Shown: piece after piece, positions 25,585-35,091 of the stretch | Layout: each line of letters begins with the position of its first letter | Numbering within the stretch: the first letter of the stretch is position 1 | Assembly (NCBI GenBank): GCA_022841205.1 | Contig: JALHCK010000001.1 | Span: forward strand, 1 to 64,000 | From: Methanomicrobiales archaeon | Lineage (GTDB): Archaea > Halobacteriota > Methanomicrobia > Methanomicrobiales > Methanospirillaceae | DNA: 64,000 nt | Direction of reading: 5' to 3' | Translations under genes and position numbers: made by a program | Notes under the pieces: model-generated | The model's database searches: none | Seen by the model: only the letters and a program-made list of their open reading frames with translations | Told to the model about the DNA's origin: nothing

Positions 25585-26511
25585 TTATGGAATTGGAGTC
25601 TGGGTCTCAGCCTGGGTCACTCCGAGGAGCTCCCAGTTGTCGCGTGCCGGATAGAAGAGTTGCTGCCCGTACTTGTCAACGCCATAATTGGCGATTAGAT
25701 CCTGACCTTTGGGCGTCATCAGCCAGTTAATCCAGTCCTTCGAAAGCTGCACCTTGGTATCGGGGAACTTGGCAGGATTGATGATCATCGCGCTGTACAC
25801 GTTGAGAAGATCGTCTCCCTTATCAACCAGAGGCACGAGGGTGAGGTTCCCTTCATATGCGAGGAAGGTACCGACATCTGATAGGGTATATGCATCCTTT
25901 TCTTCGGCAATCAGCAGCGTCGCGCCCATTCCGGTCCCGGACTCAACATACCAGGATCCGGATGCCCGGATATTGGAATAGTTATACCCGGCATTCTTCC
26001 AGAGGAGCTGTTCCCTGGCATGCGTTCCGGATGCATCTCCTCGGGAGACAAAGATGGTTTTTGGATCTGTCTGGGCTTTTTTGTAAATGGTGTCGAAAGC
26101 CTGTGTCGCGGTCATGCCCTTGACGCTGGCCGGGTCCGAAGGCGGACCAACAACAATGAAATAGTTGTAAGCAAACACACGCCGGTCAACGCCATACCCG
26201 TTCTGGAGGAAGGTGTCTTCGCGTGCCCGGTCATGGACCATGACCACATCCACATCTCCGTTCTGTCCCAGTTCAAGGGCCTGCCCGGTGCCTTTGGCAG
26301 TTATCCGCAGGTTTGCATTATACTCGGGTCCGAAGATACCTCCCAGATAGTCCAGGAGACCTGTATCATAGAGACTGGTCGTGGTGGCGATGAGTAGATC
26401 CTGTTTTTGCGGGGTAGTCGGGGGCGTCGTGGTAGTGCACCCGGAAAAGGCAATTCCGGTCAAAACGATTACCACAATGCTCAGTACGAAAAGTGTCTTT
26501 TTGAAATTCAT
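25585..26511 (-). CDS. tupA: Tungstate-binding lipoprotein TupA-like
   Basis: Binding protein of the TupA group. A signal peptide ends in the lipobox SGC (acylated Cys near residue 24). The phrase ATTTSLYDTGLLDYL, the TVNE/GTGQAL-type oxyanion pocket (AKGTGQALELGQNGDVDVVMVHDR) and VSRGDASGTHAREQLLW are TupA hallmarks. The start at 26511 is chosen because GGAG lies just before it and because it gives a short, normal signal peptide; ATGs at 26523 and 26544 would add residues. It faces away from a 255-base gap that carries its promoter. Confidence 0.88.
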   Translation of the reverse strand: MNFKKTLFVLSIVVIVLTGIAFSGCTTTTPPTTPQKQDLLIATTTSLYDTGLLDYLGGIFGPEYNANLRITAKGTGQALELGQNGDVDVVMVHDRAREDTFLQNGYGVDRRVFAYNYFIVVGPPSDPASVKGMTATQAFDTIYKKAQTDPKTIFVSRGDASGTHAREQLLWKNAGYNYSNIRASGSWYVESGTGMGATLLIAEEKDAYTLSDVGTFLAYEGNLTLVPLVDKGDDLLNVYSAMIINPAKFPDTKVQLSKDWINWLMTPKGQDLIANYGVDKYGQQLFYPARDNWELLGVTQAETQTPIP

Positions 26512-26799
26512 ACGCTCCAACATCGACACTACTACTATTAACATTTTTTCTTTAATTAAATCAACTGGTTATGTCAAGTGGATTAAAGCGACAGGCACAG
26601 GTATGGTAATATCTGTCAGGAATGGCGGATAATTCCGCTGTTGGATGAGAATGGAAAGGTGAGGTATCAACCCTTCCTTTAACGGATTAAGAGCCAAACA
26701 ATCCGATCACCAATAAAGCGCAAGGCTAGTGCTGGATTTTAAAACTGTTCCTGGTTTTCCATCGGAACTTAATTGATACTGGCAGTCCCGGATAACGGA

Positions 26800-28122
26800 T
26801 CAGAATTCGACTACCATGACCGCTTCCTCTTCTTCGCGGAGTTCCCCTTTCAGGTGACGGGCATCGAACTGGTAACTCTCCCAGGGATCGTAGTCCTCAT
26901 ACAACTCGCACTTATCAAGGACATCCACGAACTCCTTTAAGAAAATTCGCGGGATTACATCGATCCTGCCCCCGAACTTACCAGTCACCTTCCCAATCAT
27001 GGCCCGGATAAACCTGTGCGAGATCCGGTTCTGGTCGATCTCTGCATACGCTTCAGAGTAGATACGGATGATCTTCTGGGCAACCTGCTCGAGCTTCTTT
27101 GCATCGAACCTGGAGAGGACTATCTGGGGCTGCCGTGGATTTTTAAATTCACCGGTTTCTGTGATTCCTATACGATCTGCGAGAGAGGGCAGTGAGCGGA
27201 TTCCGCGGGGGCCTTCAAAGAGCGCCGGAGTGCCAGTGAAGAGGAAATAGCAGTAAGGAAGGTCGCCGCGGTCGAGCGAATCGATAATGAGGCGGAGGGT
27301 GTTATAGGCCTTGTCGCGCTGGTTTCTCGGGAGTACCTGGGTAGTCTCGAGCTCGTCTACGGCAACAGCAAGGCCTGCATAGCCCGCACTGACGATGATC
27401 CTGACCAGACCCTTGAGAAAGATGAGGGCATAAGTCTCATCAATGTCTCCCCTGATCCCGGCCCTCTGCTTGAATTCCCGTCCGATGTTTGGCTCGGCAC
27501 CGATCCACCCGATGGCCGACTGTGCAGTCTGGAAATCCCCGGCGTTATTTGCCCGGTAGTAGGTCCGGAGTGCGGCGGCAAGCGAGGAGTTCATCTCGGA
27601 GATACTGGCAAGGGCGGTCTCGATCTCCTTGAGGGTGGCCTTCTCAAGGCTCTCCTCTTCGATGGGCTGATCGCTCACCCTGAGCAGGCGTTCTTCAATT
27701 GAGAAGAGCCAGCTGTCGATGACTGCCTTGAGGGCATGCTCCTCCTCCCGGGTCCGGAGGCTTGCGCATATCTGCTGGTAGATATTCTTTTGCCGGTAGA
27801 GCGGTGCTGAAGGAGAGATCGCCACGTGGGCGGTGATAAACGCCTTCTCCCTGGCGATCTCCAGTGCCCGGGCAACGAGGAAGGTCTTGCCACTCCCATA
27901 GTCTCCGCGGACGAACTTGAGATCACCACCGCTTTTTGCGACATAATCGAGCTGGGCGCTGATTACGCCCTCTTCCAGGTCGACACCGACGGCTATTCGT
28001 TCAAGGCCGCCGGCAGGGACAGTCCCTCTCCTGAGAGCGTTTATGATATTCAGGCTTTCGAGGCGTCTCTTTTCGATTGGGTCACCCTGCGGTATAGGCA
28101 TAGATTTCTCCTCCGTCTCCAA
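26800..28122 (-). CDS. BrxC/BrxD-type P-loop ATPase (DUF2791)
   Basis: 440 residues of the DUF2791 family, whose members include the BrxC/BrxD ATPases of BREX phage defence. Walker A is GDYGSGKT at 73-80 and Walker B is AVAVDELE near residue 260; the IDQNRISHRFIRAM segment and the C-terminal IDVIPRIFLKEFVDVL are family-like. Its first 41 bases overlap the TPR gene's end, so the pair is co-translated. No PglX methylase, PglZ, BrxA, BrxB or BrxL is nearby. Function here unknown. Confidence 0.8.
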   Translation of the reverse strand: METEEKSMPIPQGDPIEKRRLESLNIINALRRGTVPAGGLERIAVGVDLEEGVISAQLDYVAKSGGDLKFVRGDYGSGKTFLVARALEIAREKAFITAHVAISPSAPLYRQKNIYQQICASLRTREEEHALKAVIDSWLFSIEERLLRVSDQPIEEESLEKATLKEIETALASISEMNSSLAAALRTYYRANNAGDFQTAQSAIGWIGAEPNIGREFKQRAGIRGDIDETYALIFLKGLVRIIVSAGYAGLAVAVDELETTQVLPRNQRDKAYNTLRLIIDSLDRGDLPYCYFLFTGTPALFEGPRGIRSLPSLADRIGITETGEFKNPRQPQIVLSRFDAKKLEQVAQKIIRIYSEAYAEIDQNRISHRFIRAMIGKVTGKFGGRIDVIPRIFLKEFVDVLDKCELYEDYDPWESYQFDARHLKGELREEEEAVMVVEF

Positions 28123-29905
28123 CTCCTCGTTTTTCGATAACTGAAATTCCCGATGCTGCCGCCTTCTGGATGATCCGGTTCATGATCCCGACCACTCTCC
28201 TCGTATTGAGAAGCTTCCGAAGCTCGATCTCGCTTGCCTCATGGTGCTCGATGAGATACTCAAGGATGCGCCGCTCCTGATCGTTGCAGTTCTCCATGAA
28301 TTCACTGAGAGCATGGTCCTGTTCGGCCTCTCCCCTCTCTCCCTTTATCTGGGTCACCATGATCAATTGATCACAGACACCCTCTTCTTTACAGGCCTGA
28401 ATTAGTTCGAGAAAATCACCGGGTCGGATATGATTAGCGATTGCCGGCACGGCATCAAGTCCCCGCAGGCAGTACTCCTTGCACCGCAGATAGTCCTTTT
28501 CACGACGGGCAATCCCGGCAGACACCAGGCAGGCGACCGCGAGATACTCCAGGCCGTCAGAACTGAGGAGGGCGTAACGCTGCCCCAGCATGCTGACCAG
28601 CCGCTCGATAAGGCGCGTACTCCGGTACAATTTCCACTTCTCATCCAGGATGAGTCCGGCGACGTTCTCGATTTCCCTGGTCCGCCTGGCATTGCTCAAC
28701 ATGTAGAAGAGGATCTTCTCGGCTTCCCGGATTTCATCATGTCCGGCCAGAAATCGTGCATACGCCATGCCTCCCTGGAGATAATCGCTCCTGAAAGCCC
28801 GGTACGAGTAGGAGCGGGCTTCCGAGAGATCTCCGATATCCTCATAGAGGCGGGCTGTGGCCAGCAGGGGCACAACGTGCGGATGGGATGAGACTTGAGA
28901 GATGAAGCGGGCCTCTGCCTCCCGGACTGGGTAATAAGTGAGTACAAATTCGCGGAATGCGGCGAGGAGACTGGAGAGGAAATCAGGATCGTCCAGATTC
29001 TTGAGTGCATCCTGTATCAGGTGCTGGAAGCAGCCCGCTGCCCGCTCCTTCTCGCCAAGTTCGGCATTCAGCCTGCAGGTGAGGAGCCGGATGGTATAGT
29101 CATCTCCCCCACCGTAAGAGTCAAGCAGTTCCCGGCAGAGAGCGAGCGCTTCTTCCTGCCTCATGAGTGCTCGCAGTAAGAGGGCATAGTCCAGGCCTAT
29201 CCCGGGATCTTTGATAGTGGAGAAATATTCCCTGTATTCTTTCAGCGCGTCTTCCGGATCGTGTGAAGCCCGGGCCTGGAGATGGATCCGCGCAAACAGG
29301 AGTTTGCCGGATAACCGGTAGGCTGCCGCAGCCTCGCGGGCAGCCTCATGGTAACGTCCGGCCCCCATCAGGGCAGCGATGTAGTCGTAATCTTCTTCCC
29401 GCCGCCGGACCTCCCGTGAAAACAGGGCGAGGGCCTCGTCGCTACGGCCTGACACCGTCAGCGCCCTGGCCAGGCAGCGGGCGTCATCTTCCCTGCCGGA
29501 GAAAGTCACCAGCCTCCTCAGCGCCGGGATGGCCATCCGGCGGTCTCCTACTGCTACCAGATAGGCCGCGTAACTCCGGAGGGCTTCCTGGTTTGCCGGG
29601 TCGAGCTGGACAGCCCGTGCATGCTCAGAAATCGCGGTGTCGTCTTTTCGCTCTTCGAGAATCCTGCCAAGGAAACTGTGAAGGTAAGAGGATTCCGGCA
29701 TCGTCCTGATCATATCCCGTACATATGCTTCTGCTTCATCGAAACGACCAAGGTTAAACAGATTCCGGGCAGCGAGGATAGCAAGCTGCGGATCGGGGGT
29801 TGCAGTCCCGGCTGCACGGCACAGATCCAGGGATTCGGTATACTTCCCCTCTTCAAAGAGCCGGAAGGACTTGCGCCTGATCTCCTCGATACGGTCACCG
29901 GTCAT
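28082..29905 (-). CDS. TPR-repeat protein with C-terminal winged helix
   Basis: 607 residues, about a dozen tetratricopeptide-like helix pairs from residue 5 to about 500 (e.g. GRFDEAEAYVRDMI, GRSDEALALF), then a winged-helix domain at about 540-605 (ERRILEYLIEHHEASEIELRKLL, followed by a wing with KRGVGDGGEIY). Soluble, no signal. It overlaps the glycosyltransferase gene by 4 bases upstream and the DUF2791 ATPase gene by 41 bases downstream. TPR arrays often act as scaffolds; the winged helix points to DNA or RNA binding. Not a recognised family beyond its repeats. Confidence 0.85.
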   Translation of the reverse strand: MTGDRIEEIRRKSFRLFEEGKYTESLDLCRAAGTATPDPQLAILAARNLFNLGRFDEAEAYVRDMIRTMPESSYLHSFLGRILEERKDDTAISEHARAVQLDPANQEALRSYAAYLVAVGDRRMAIPALRRLVTFSGREDDARCLARALTVSGRSDEALALFSREVRRREEDYDYIAALMGAGRYHEAAREAAAAYRLSGKLLFARIHLQARASHDPEDALKEYREYFSTIKDPGIGLDYALLLRALMRQEEALALCRELLDSYGGGDDYTIRLLTCRLNAELGEKERAAGCFQHLIQDALKNLDDPDFLSSLLAAFREFVLTYYPVREAEARFISQVSSHPHVVPLLATARLYEDIGDLSEARSYSYRAFRSDYLQGGMAYARFLAGHDEIREAEKILFYMLSNARRTREIENVAGLILDEKWKLYRSTRLIERLVSMLGQRYALLSSDGLEYLAVACLVSAGIARREKDYLRCKEYCLRGLDAVPAIANHIRPGDFLELIQACKEEGVCDQLIMVTQIKGERGEAEQDHALSEFMENCNDQERRILEYLIEHHEASEIELRKLLNTRRVVGIMNRIIQKAAASGISVIEKRGVGDGGEIYAYTAG

Positions 29906-30597
29906 CGACTTGTCCCTCCCAGACGAAGTAAGAATAAGGTAGTTAGCATCCCGAAGATGTCCGAGCCTCTGACTCTCGACGCCCCCTGGTTTTTCCAGGT
30001 AATCGGAAGCTCCTTTACCCGGAATCCCTTCCTGGAAAGCCTCCAGAGAAGTTCGACGTCAAATTCAAAACCCGTCGATATCATGTCGCCTATCACAGCA
30101 TCGATGGCTGCTTTTTTAAATACTTTTGCACCGCACTGCGTATCTGAATACCGGAGTGAGAAGAGCAGGCGGACCATGAGGTTGAACACCCGGCTCTCCA
30201 GTCGCCGTACACATCCCTGCCTGGTCGTAATCAAAGAACCCGGCAGCCAGCGTGAACCGATGATTCCGTCAGCACCATCGATTGCATCGATGAGACCTTC
30301 CATCTGGGAGAGCGAGGTCGAGCCATCGGCATCCATATAACCGACCAGCGGTCCGGACGCACTGGAAAAGCCTTCCCTGACTGCACCTCCTTTCCCGAGC
30401 CGCCGGGAATAGGTCAGGCAGACAAGGTCGAGATCTGGGTTCTCCCGGGAAAATGAGCGGACGATCTCGGGAGTGTCATCGGTTCCATCGCAGACCACAA
30501 TGAATTTGCCGCCGCTTCCGGGCATCTGGTCCAGGAGTTCACGGATCCTATCCTCTTCGTTGTAGGCCGGGACGATGACAGTATATGCAGGATTCAC
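29902..30597 (-). CDS. Family 2 glycosyltransferase (polyprenyl-phosphate glycosyltransferase type)
   Basis: 231 residues of the dolichyl-phosphate mannose/glucose synthase type. YTVIVPAYNEEDRI is the nucleotide-sugar site, MDADG the DxD-like metal motif (about 90), and SRRLGKGGAVREGF and the late DTQCGAKVFKK segments are typical. No transmembrane domain. It would make a lipid-linked sugar for the archaeal cell-surface glycosylation pathway. Its place in an operon with a TPR protein and a DUF2791 ATPase is unexplained. Confidence 0.88.
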   Translation of the reverse strand: MNPAYTVIVPAYNEEDRIRELLDQMPGSGGKFIVVCDGTDDTPEIVRSFSRENPDLDLVCLTYSRRLGKGGAVREGFSSASGPLVGYMDADGSTSLSQMEGLIDAIDGADGIIGSRWLPGSLITTRQGCVRRLESRVFNLMVRLLFSLRYSDTQCGAKVFKKAAIDAVIGDMISTGFEFDVELLWRLSRKGFRVKELPITWKNQGASRVRGSDIFGMLTTLFLLRLGGTSR

Positions 30598-30614
30598 TCT
30601 GGGTTCCTTCCGGC

Positions 30615-30845
30615 TTATCGGTGTCCTGTGAGGTGATCGCGGAGTGTAGTCGCATCACGGTACTTCTCAACGATCGCAAGCGCCTGCTGACGCAGGCGGT
30701 TGTGATCGGCAAGACAGGATTCGGGGGGCGGCCCCTGGCGGAGTATAGAGGATACATTCTCGGTGATCTGGATGAGCTCGGTTGCAATCACAGCATTGAG
30801 CCAGATCAGATCATATAACAGCTCCCTTTCCTCATCGGCATTCAT
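30615..30845 (-). CDS. Small unknown protein upstream of the GT2 operon
   Basis: 76 residues, mostly helical, starting MNADEERELLYDLIWLNAVIATELIQI. Not recognised. The start at 30845 is 5 bases from the plus-strand thioesterase ORF's widest start and gives the plausible N-terminus; an in-frame ATG at 30917 is less likely. It ends 17 bases before the glycosyltransferase gene and is probably the first gene of that operon. Confidence 0.45.
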   Translation of the reverse strand: MNADEERELLYDLIWLNAVIATELIQITENVSSILRQGPPPESCLADHNRLRQQALAIVEKYRDATTLRDHLTGHR

Positions 30846-30878
30846 ACCAGTATGGTTGGATTGCCGACAACAAAAAGA

Positions 30879-31331
30879 ATGTCCGGCAACCTTATCCCGG
30901 ATTGGGCAAAACCCCATGATATGAGCTATATCGAGCGTATAAGGGCCCAGGGGCGGGATGCAAACCCGTTCTTCACGCTCATGGGGGTGGAACTTGGGAC
31001 CATGGAAAAAGGATCGGCCAGGATAAGGATGCCGGTCCGGCCGGACATGATGAACGGGGAGGAATGGCTCCAGGGGGGGATCTTCACCGCTCTTGCTGAC
31101 GAAGCTATGGTCCTTGCCACTTACCCACTGCTTGATCCGGAAGAGCGCATTGCCACAATCTCTGAGACAACTTCATTCCTTGCCGGGGCCCGGGAAGGTG
31201 TACTTATTGCTGAGGGGACTGTGGTAAAACGTGGGAAGAGGGTTATTTTTGCCGAAGGGGAGGTCTTTTCAGAAGGGGAAGGCCTGATACTTGCCCGGTG
31301 TTCGGCCGCGTATGCAGTAATGAAGCGCTGA
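30879..31331 (+). CDS. PaaI-type hotdog thioesterase
   Basis: About 150 residues of the PaaI/hotdog thioesterase family: MMNGEEWLQGGIFTALADEAMVLA is the active-site helix region (G and D of the usual NxxGxxHGG-type pattern are present as LQGG). Acts on small acyl-CoA thioesters; substrate unknown. Starts at 30852, 30879 and 30921 are all possible; none has a clear ribosome site. Divergent from the small unknown gene. Confidence 0.78.
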   Translation: MSGNLIPDWAKPHDMSYIERIRAQGRDANPFFTLMGVELGTMEKGSARIRMPVRPDMMNGEEWLQGGIFTALADEAMVLATYPLLDPEERIATISETTSFLAGAREGVLIAEGTVVKRGKRVIFAEGEVFSEGEGLILARCSAAYAVMKR

Positions 31332-31425
31332 TCTAACGCTTCCCAGGTCCGTAGAATAAAAACTATCACCCGTAGAGTAGAATACATACACCAGAGGCCA
31401 GGAGAGCCTGGGCGGGGTAATCTTT

Positions 31426-33006
31426 GTGAAATACATCTTTGTTACCGGGGGGGTGATGAGCGGCCTTGGCAAGGGTATCACCGCCGCATCGATCGGGAGA
31501 ATCCTCAAGAACCGTGGTTACAGCGTGACCGCGGTGAAGATCGATCCCTATCTCAATATCGATGCCGGAACCATGAACCCTGGTCAGCACGGGGAGGTAT
31601 TTATACTCTCTGATGGAGGGGAAGTGGATCTTGACCTGGGCAACTATGAGCGGTTCCTGGATATCGATCTCACGTCCGATCACAATATCACCACTGGTAA
31701 GATCTACCGGAGTGTAATCGAGAAGGAAAGGAGGGGCGAGTTCCTGGGAGAGACTGTACAGATCATCCCACACATCACCGAAGAGATCAAGTCTCGCATC
31801 AGGGCTGCAGCCCATGATGCGACCGCCGGAAACGGGCAGGCTGATATATGCCTTGTCGAAGTTGGCGGAACCGTTGGAGATATTGAGAGTATGCCCTTCC
31901 TTGAGGCTGTCCGCCAGATGAGAGGGGAACTCCCCGACAAAGATACGCTCCTGATCCACGTTACCCTGTTCCCGGAAGATTCCATGGGGGATCTCAAGAC
32001 AAAACCAACCCAGCACTCGGTCAAGGCACTCCGCGAACTCGGGCTGCACGCTGAAATCATCGTGGGAAGGGGAGAGCGTCCTATCGCGTCCCAGATCAAG
32101 CGGAAGATATCCGCATTTTGCGATCTCGCCCAGCAGGCGGTGATCAGCGCGGCCACGGTTCCCGATATCTACCAGGTACCGATGGAAATGGAGAAGGAAG
32201 GGATCGCCGAGGTGCTCTTCCAGTATCTCAGGCTTGATCCAAAGAGTGCTGATGCCAGCTGGTATTCCATCGTTTCACGGGAGTACACGAGCAGGGTGCA
32301 TGTGGGCATCGTGAGCAAGTACGGGGTTGAGGATGTGTACATGAGTATCAAGGAAGCCCTCAAGCACGCGGGTCGGGCTCTCTCCACTGAAGTGACGATT
32401 ACATGGCTCGATGCCGAGCGCTACGAGGAGTCGCAGCTCGCCGAGCTTGATGGGATCCTCATCCCCGGAGGGTTCGGACCGCGTGGGCTTGATGGCAAGA
32501 TCGGGGCGCTCCGCTACGCCCGTTCCCGCCGGATCCCCCTCCTCGGCCTCTGCCTCGGCTTTCAGCTTGCCGTTGTGGAATTCTCACGAAATGTGCTTGG
32601 ATGGGAGGATGCCACCAGTGCCGAGATGGGGCAGGGCCGCCACGTGATCACTCTTCTCCCCGACCAGGAAGGAATACCTGATCTTGGTGGGACAATGCGT
32701 CTTGGTAACTATCCCGTCAACCTGAAAAAAGATACCCTCGCCATGCAGATTTACGGGCAAAAAGAGATCGTGGAGCGTCATCGTCACCGTTACGAGGTAA
32801 ACCCGGCGTGCATCCCCGATCTTGAGAAGGGTGGGCTGGTGTTTTCCGGCGTGTGGAAAGACCGGATGGAGATCTGCGAGATCCCGGGCCATCCTTTCTT
32901 TTTAGCCACCCAGTTCCACCCCGAATTCCGGTCACGCCCTACGAAGCCCTCTCCGCCATTTGTTGGGTTTGTGGAAGCCTGCCGGGCCCGGCGGAGCAGG
33001 AGATAG
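31426..33006 (+). CDS. pyrG: CTP synthase
   Basis: 526 residues. N-terminal amidoligase with GVMSGLGKGITAASIG and the metal/UTP motifs, then a C-terminal class I glutamine amidotransferase domain with the nucleophile Cys in GLCLGFQLA and a late QFHPEF His-Glu pair. It makes CTP from UTP, ATP and glutamine. GTG start at 31426 follows a weak GCGGGG site. GMP synthase subunit B follows 7 bases later, a typical purine/pyrimidine pairing in this group. Confidence 0.97.
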   Translation: MKYIFVTGGVMSGLGKGITAASIGRILKNRGYSVTAVKIDPYLNIDAGTMNPGQHGEVFILSDGGEVDLDLGNYERFLDIDLTSDHNITTGKIYRSVIEKERRGEFLGETVQIIPHITEEIKSRIRAAAHDATAGNGQADICLVEVGGTVGDIESMPFLEAVRQMRGELPDKDTLLIHVTLFPEDSMGDLKTKPTQHSVKALRELGLHAEIIVGRGERPIASQIKRKISAFCDLAQQAVISAATVPDIYQVPMEMEKEGIAEVLFQYLRLDPKSADASWYSIVSREYTSRVHVGIVSKYGVEDVYMSIKEALKHAGRALSTEVTITWLDAERYEESQLAELDGILIPGGFGPRGLDGKIGALRYARSRRIPLLGLCLGFQLAVVEFSRNVLGWEDATSAEMGQGRHVITLLPDQEGIPDLGGTMRLGNYPVNLKKDTLAMQIYGQKEIVERHRHRYEVNPACIPDLEKGGLVFSGVWKDRMEICEIPGHPFFLATQFHPEFRSRPTKPSPPFVGFVEACRARRSRR

Positions 33007-33013
33007 GACTGTC

Positions 33014-33931
33014 ATGGTCAACGCAGAACGTTTCATACGTGAAACCATTGATGGGATAAGGACCGGGGCCGGGGATCACCGTGTTGTCATCGCTCTCTCG
33101 GGCGGCGTTGACAGCTCGGTCTGTGCTGCATTGGCGGCAAAAGCGATCGGAAAACGGCTAATCCCAATTTATGTTGACACCGGCCTGATGAGGAAGGGTG
33201 AAACGGAACGGATAGCCCGGATGTTCAGAGATCTGGATCTCCGTATCGTCTATGCACAGGAGGAATTCATTTCAGCTCTATCCGGAATCGTTGACCCTGA
33301 ACAGAAACGGAAGGCAATTGGGGAGAGGTTCATCCGTGTATTTGAGCGGGAGGCGGAAAAATCCGGTGCCCGGTACCTGCTCCAGGGCACCATTTACCCT
33401 GACCGAATCGAGAGCGAGGGAGGGATCAAGAGCCATCACAATGTAGGTGGTTTGCCGCTGCATATGGAGTTTGAAAAGATTATCGAACCTCTCCGCGACC
33501 TCTACAAGGACGAGGTCCGGGATGTTGCCGGTGCGCTGGGGCTCCCCCCGGAAATCCAGCACCGCATGCCGTTCCCGGGCCCGGGTCTTGCCGTCCGGGT
33601 GATCGGAGAGGTGACCCGGGAGAAGCTTGATGTGGTGCGCGAAGCAAATGCCATCGTCGAAGAAGAGCTGGTCGACCGGTTCCTTCCCTGGCAGTGTTTT
33701 GCTGCGTTGCTCGGTCTTGGTACCGGTGTGAAAGATGGTAACCGGGTTCACGGGTGGATAATCTCGGTCCGGGCGGTCAACTCGCAGGATGGCATGACTG
33801 CCTGCCCACTCGATATCCCGTTTGTGGTACTCGGGCACCTCGCCTCCCGGATTACAGATGAGATTCCAAGCGTTGCTCGGGTAGTATATGATATCACCCC
33901 AAAACCTCCCGCAACCATCGAGTACGAATGA
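33014..33931 (+). CDS. guaAB: GMP synthase subunit B (ATP pyrophosphatase)
   Basis: 305-residue synthase subunit of the split archaeal GMP synthase. The P-loop-like SGGVDSS binds ATP; RMPFPGPGLAVRV and the C-terminal KPPATIEYE are family marks. It aminates XMP with ammonia delivered by a separate glutaminase subunit that is not in this window. The start at 33014 gives MVNAERFI; a longer in-frame ATG at 32960 would overlap pyrG and is rejected. Confidence 0.95.
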   Translation: MVNAERFIRETIDGIRTGAGDHRVVIALSGGVDSSVCAALAAKAIGKRLIPIYVDTGLMRKGETERIARMFRDLDLRIVYAQEEFISALSGIVDPEQKRKAIGERFIRVFEREAEKSGARYLLQGTIYPDRIESEGGIKSHHNVGGLPLHMEFEKIIEPLRDLYKDEVRDVAGALGLPPEIQHRMPFPGPGLAVRVIGEVTREKLDVVREANAIVEEELVDRFLPWQCFAALLGLGTGVKDGNRVHGWIISVRAVNSQDGMTACPLDIPFVVLGHLASRITDEIPSVARVVYDITPKPPATIEYE

Positions 33932-33952
33932 ACCCAGGAGAGATGAACCCAG

Positions 33953-35083
33953 ATGAACTATCGTGAATTAGAAGCGCAATACTACATGCCCGCTTTCTCC
34001 CGCGAGATCATGATCGAGCGGGGATTCGGATCGACTGTTTGGGATGCCGAAGGGAATGAGTATATCGATTGTGTAGCCGGCATCGCCGTCTGCAGTACCG
34101 GACACTGCCACCCCCTTGTGACAAAAGCGATTTGTGAACAGGCCAAACGCCTGATCCACTGTTCGAATCTGTACTATGTCCCTGGGCAGGCCGAACTGGC
34201 CCGGGATCTTGTCGGGATATGTGATATGCACAAGGCATTCTTTGCAAATTCCGGTGCCGAGGCAAACGACGGGGCGATCAAGCTTGCCCGGCTGTTGACC
34301 AAACGGAAGCGGTTCGTGGCCTTCACCCATGGGTTTCACGGCCGGACCCTCGGGTCGCTCTCGGTGACCCACAAACCAGCTATACGCGAACCATTTCAAC
34401 CCCTCGAGCCTGCCAGCACATTCATCGAATACGGGGATTCTGACGGGCTTGAGAAGGTCATGGATGAAAGCGTGGCCGGGGTCTTCGTTGAGCCGATCCA
34501 GGGCGAGGCGGGGGTGATCATCCCTCCGGTGGAGTTCATCAGGTGCATCCGCGAGCAGTGTGATGCAACGGGGGCACTGATGATTGCCGATGAGGTCCAG
34601 ACCGGTATGGGGAGGACCGGGAAGTGGCTCGCGATCCAGCATACCGGGGTGAAGCCTGATATCGTTACACTGGCTAAGGGAATCGCCAGTGGGTTTCCCA
34701 TGGGGGCTCTTCTCGCCCGGCAGGATCTTGAGTTTAAGAAGGGTGAGCATGGCAGCACGTTTGCCGGCGGCCCGCTGGCCTGCGCAGCGGCACAGGCCAC
34801 TTTCAGCGTTATCAGCCAGTTTCTCCCTGATGTAGAGCGGAAAGGCAGACGGTTTGCCGATTTCCTGGCCCCTTTCAGACCCCGGCAAAAAGGGCTAATG
34901 ATAGGGATTTCAGTCGGCGATTCATGCCCAGCCGTCCAGAAACGTTGTGCAGAAAACGGCGTGCTGGTCAATTGCGCAGCGGATGGCAACCTTCGGCTGG
35001 TTCCGCCGCTGGTCATCACCGATGAGGAGATTGACCGGGCTGCACGTGTCATCGGCAACGCTCTTTCAGAAATCGTACAATAA
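33953..35083 (+). CDS. argD: Acetylornithine aminotransferase (class III)
   Basis: 376-residue PLP enzyme. IADEVQTGMGRTG and VTLAKGIASGFPMGALLA place the PLP lysine near residue 241; GSTFAGGPLACAAA is typical of ArgD/LysJ. It transfers an amino group in arginine synthesis; class III enzymes of this kind also act on N-acetylated lysine precursors, but a DapL/LysA lysine route is present at 46.5-49 kb, so arginine is the better guess. Close behind guaAB (21 bases). Confidence 0.9.
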   Translation: MNYRELEAQYYMPAFSREIMIERGFGSTVWDAEGNEYIDCVAGIAVCSTGHCHPLVTKAICEQAKRLIHCSNLYYVPGQAELARDLVGICDMHKAFFANSGAEANDGAIKLARLLTKRKRFVAFTHGFHGRTLGSLSVTHKPAIREPFQPLEPASTFIEYGDSDGLEKVMDESVAGVFVEPIQGEAGVIIPPVEFIRCIREQCDATGALMIADEVQTGMGRTGKWLAIQHTGVKPDIVTLAKGIASGFPMGALLARQDLEFKKGEHGSTFAGGPLACAAAQATFSVISQFLPDVERKGRRFADFLAPFRPRQKGLMIGISVGDSCPAVQKRCAENGVLVNCAADGNLRLVPPLVITDEEIDRAARVIGNALSEIVQ

Positions 35084-35091
35084 CTGAAAAG

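Noticed and set aside
26800..28122. A full BREX phage-defence system
   Set aside because: Only one ATPase of the DUF2791 family is present; methylase, PglZ phosphatase, BrxA/BrxB and BrxL or helicase genes are missing on both sides.
28430..29709. Plus-strand open frames opposite the TPR gene
   Set aside because: High GC coding strand of the TPR gene creates them; they lack ribosome sites and family features.
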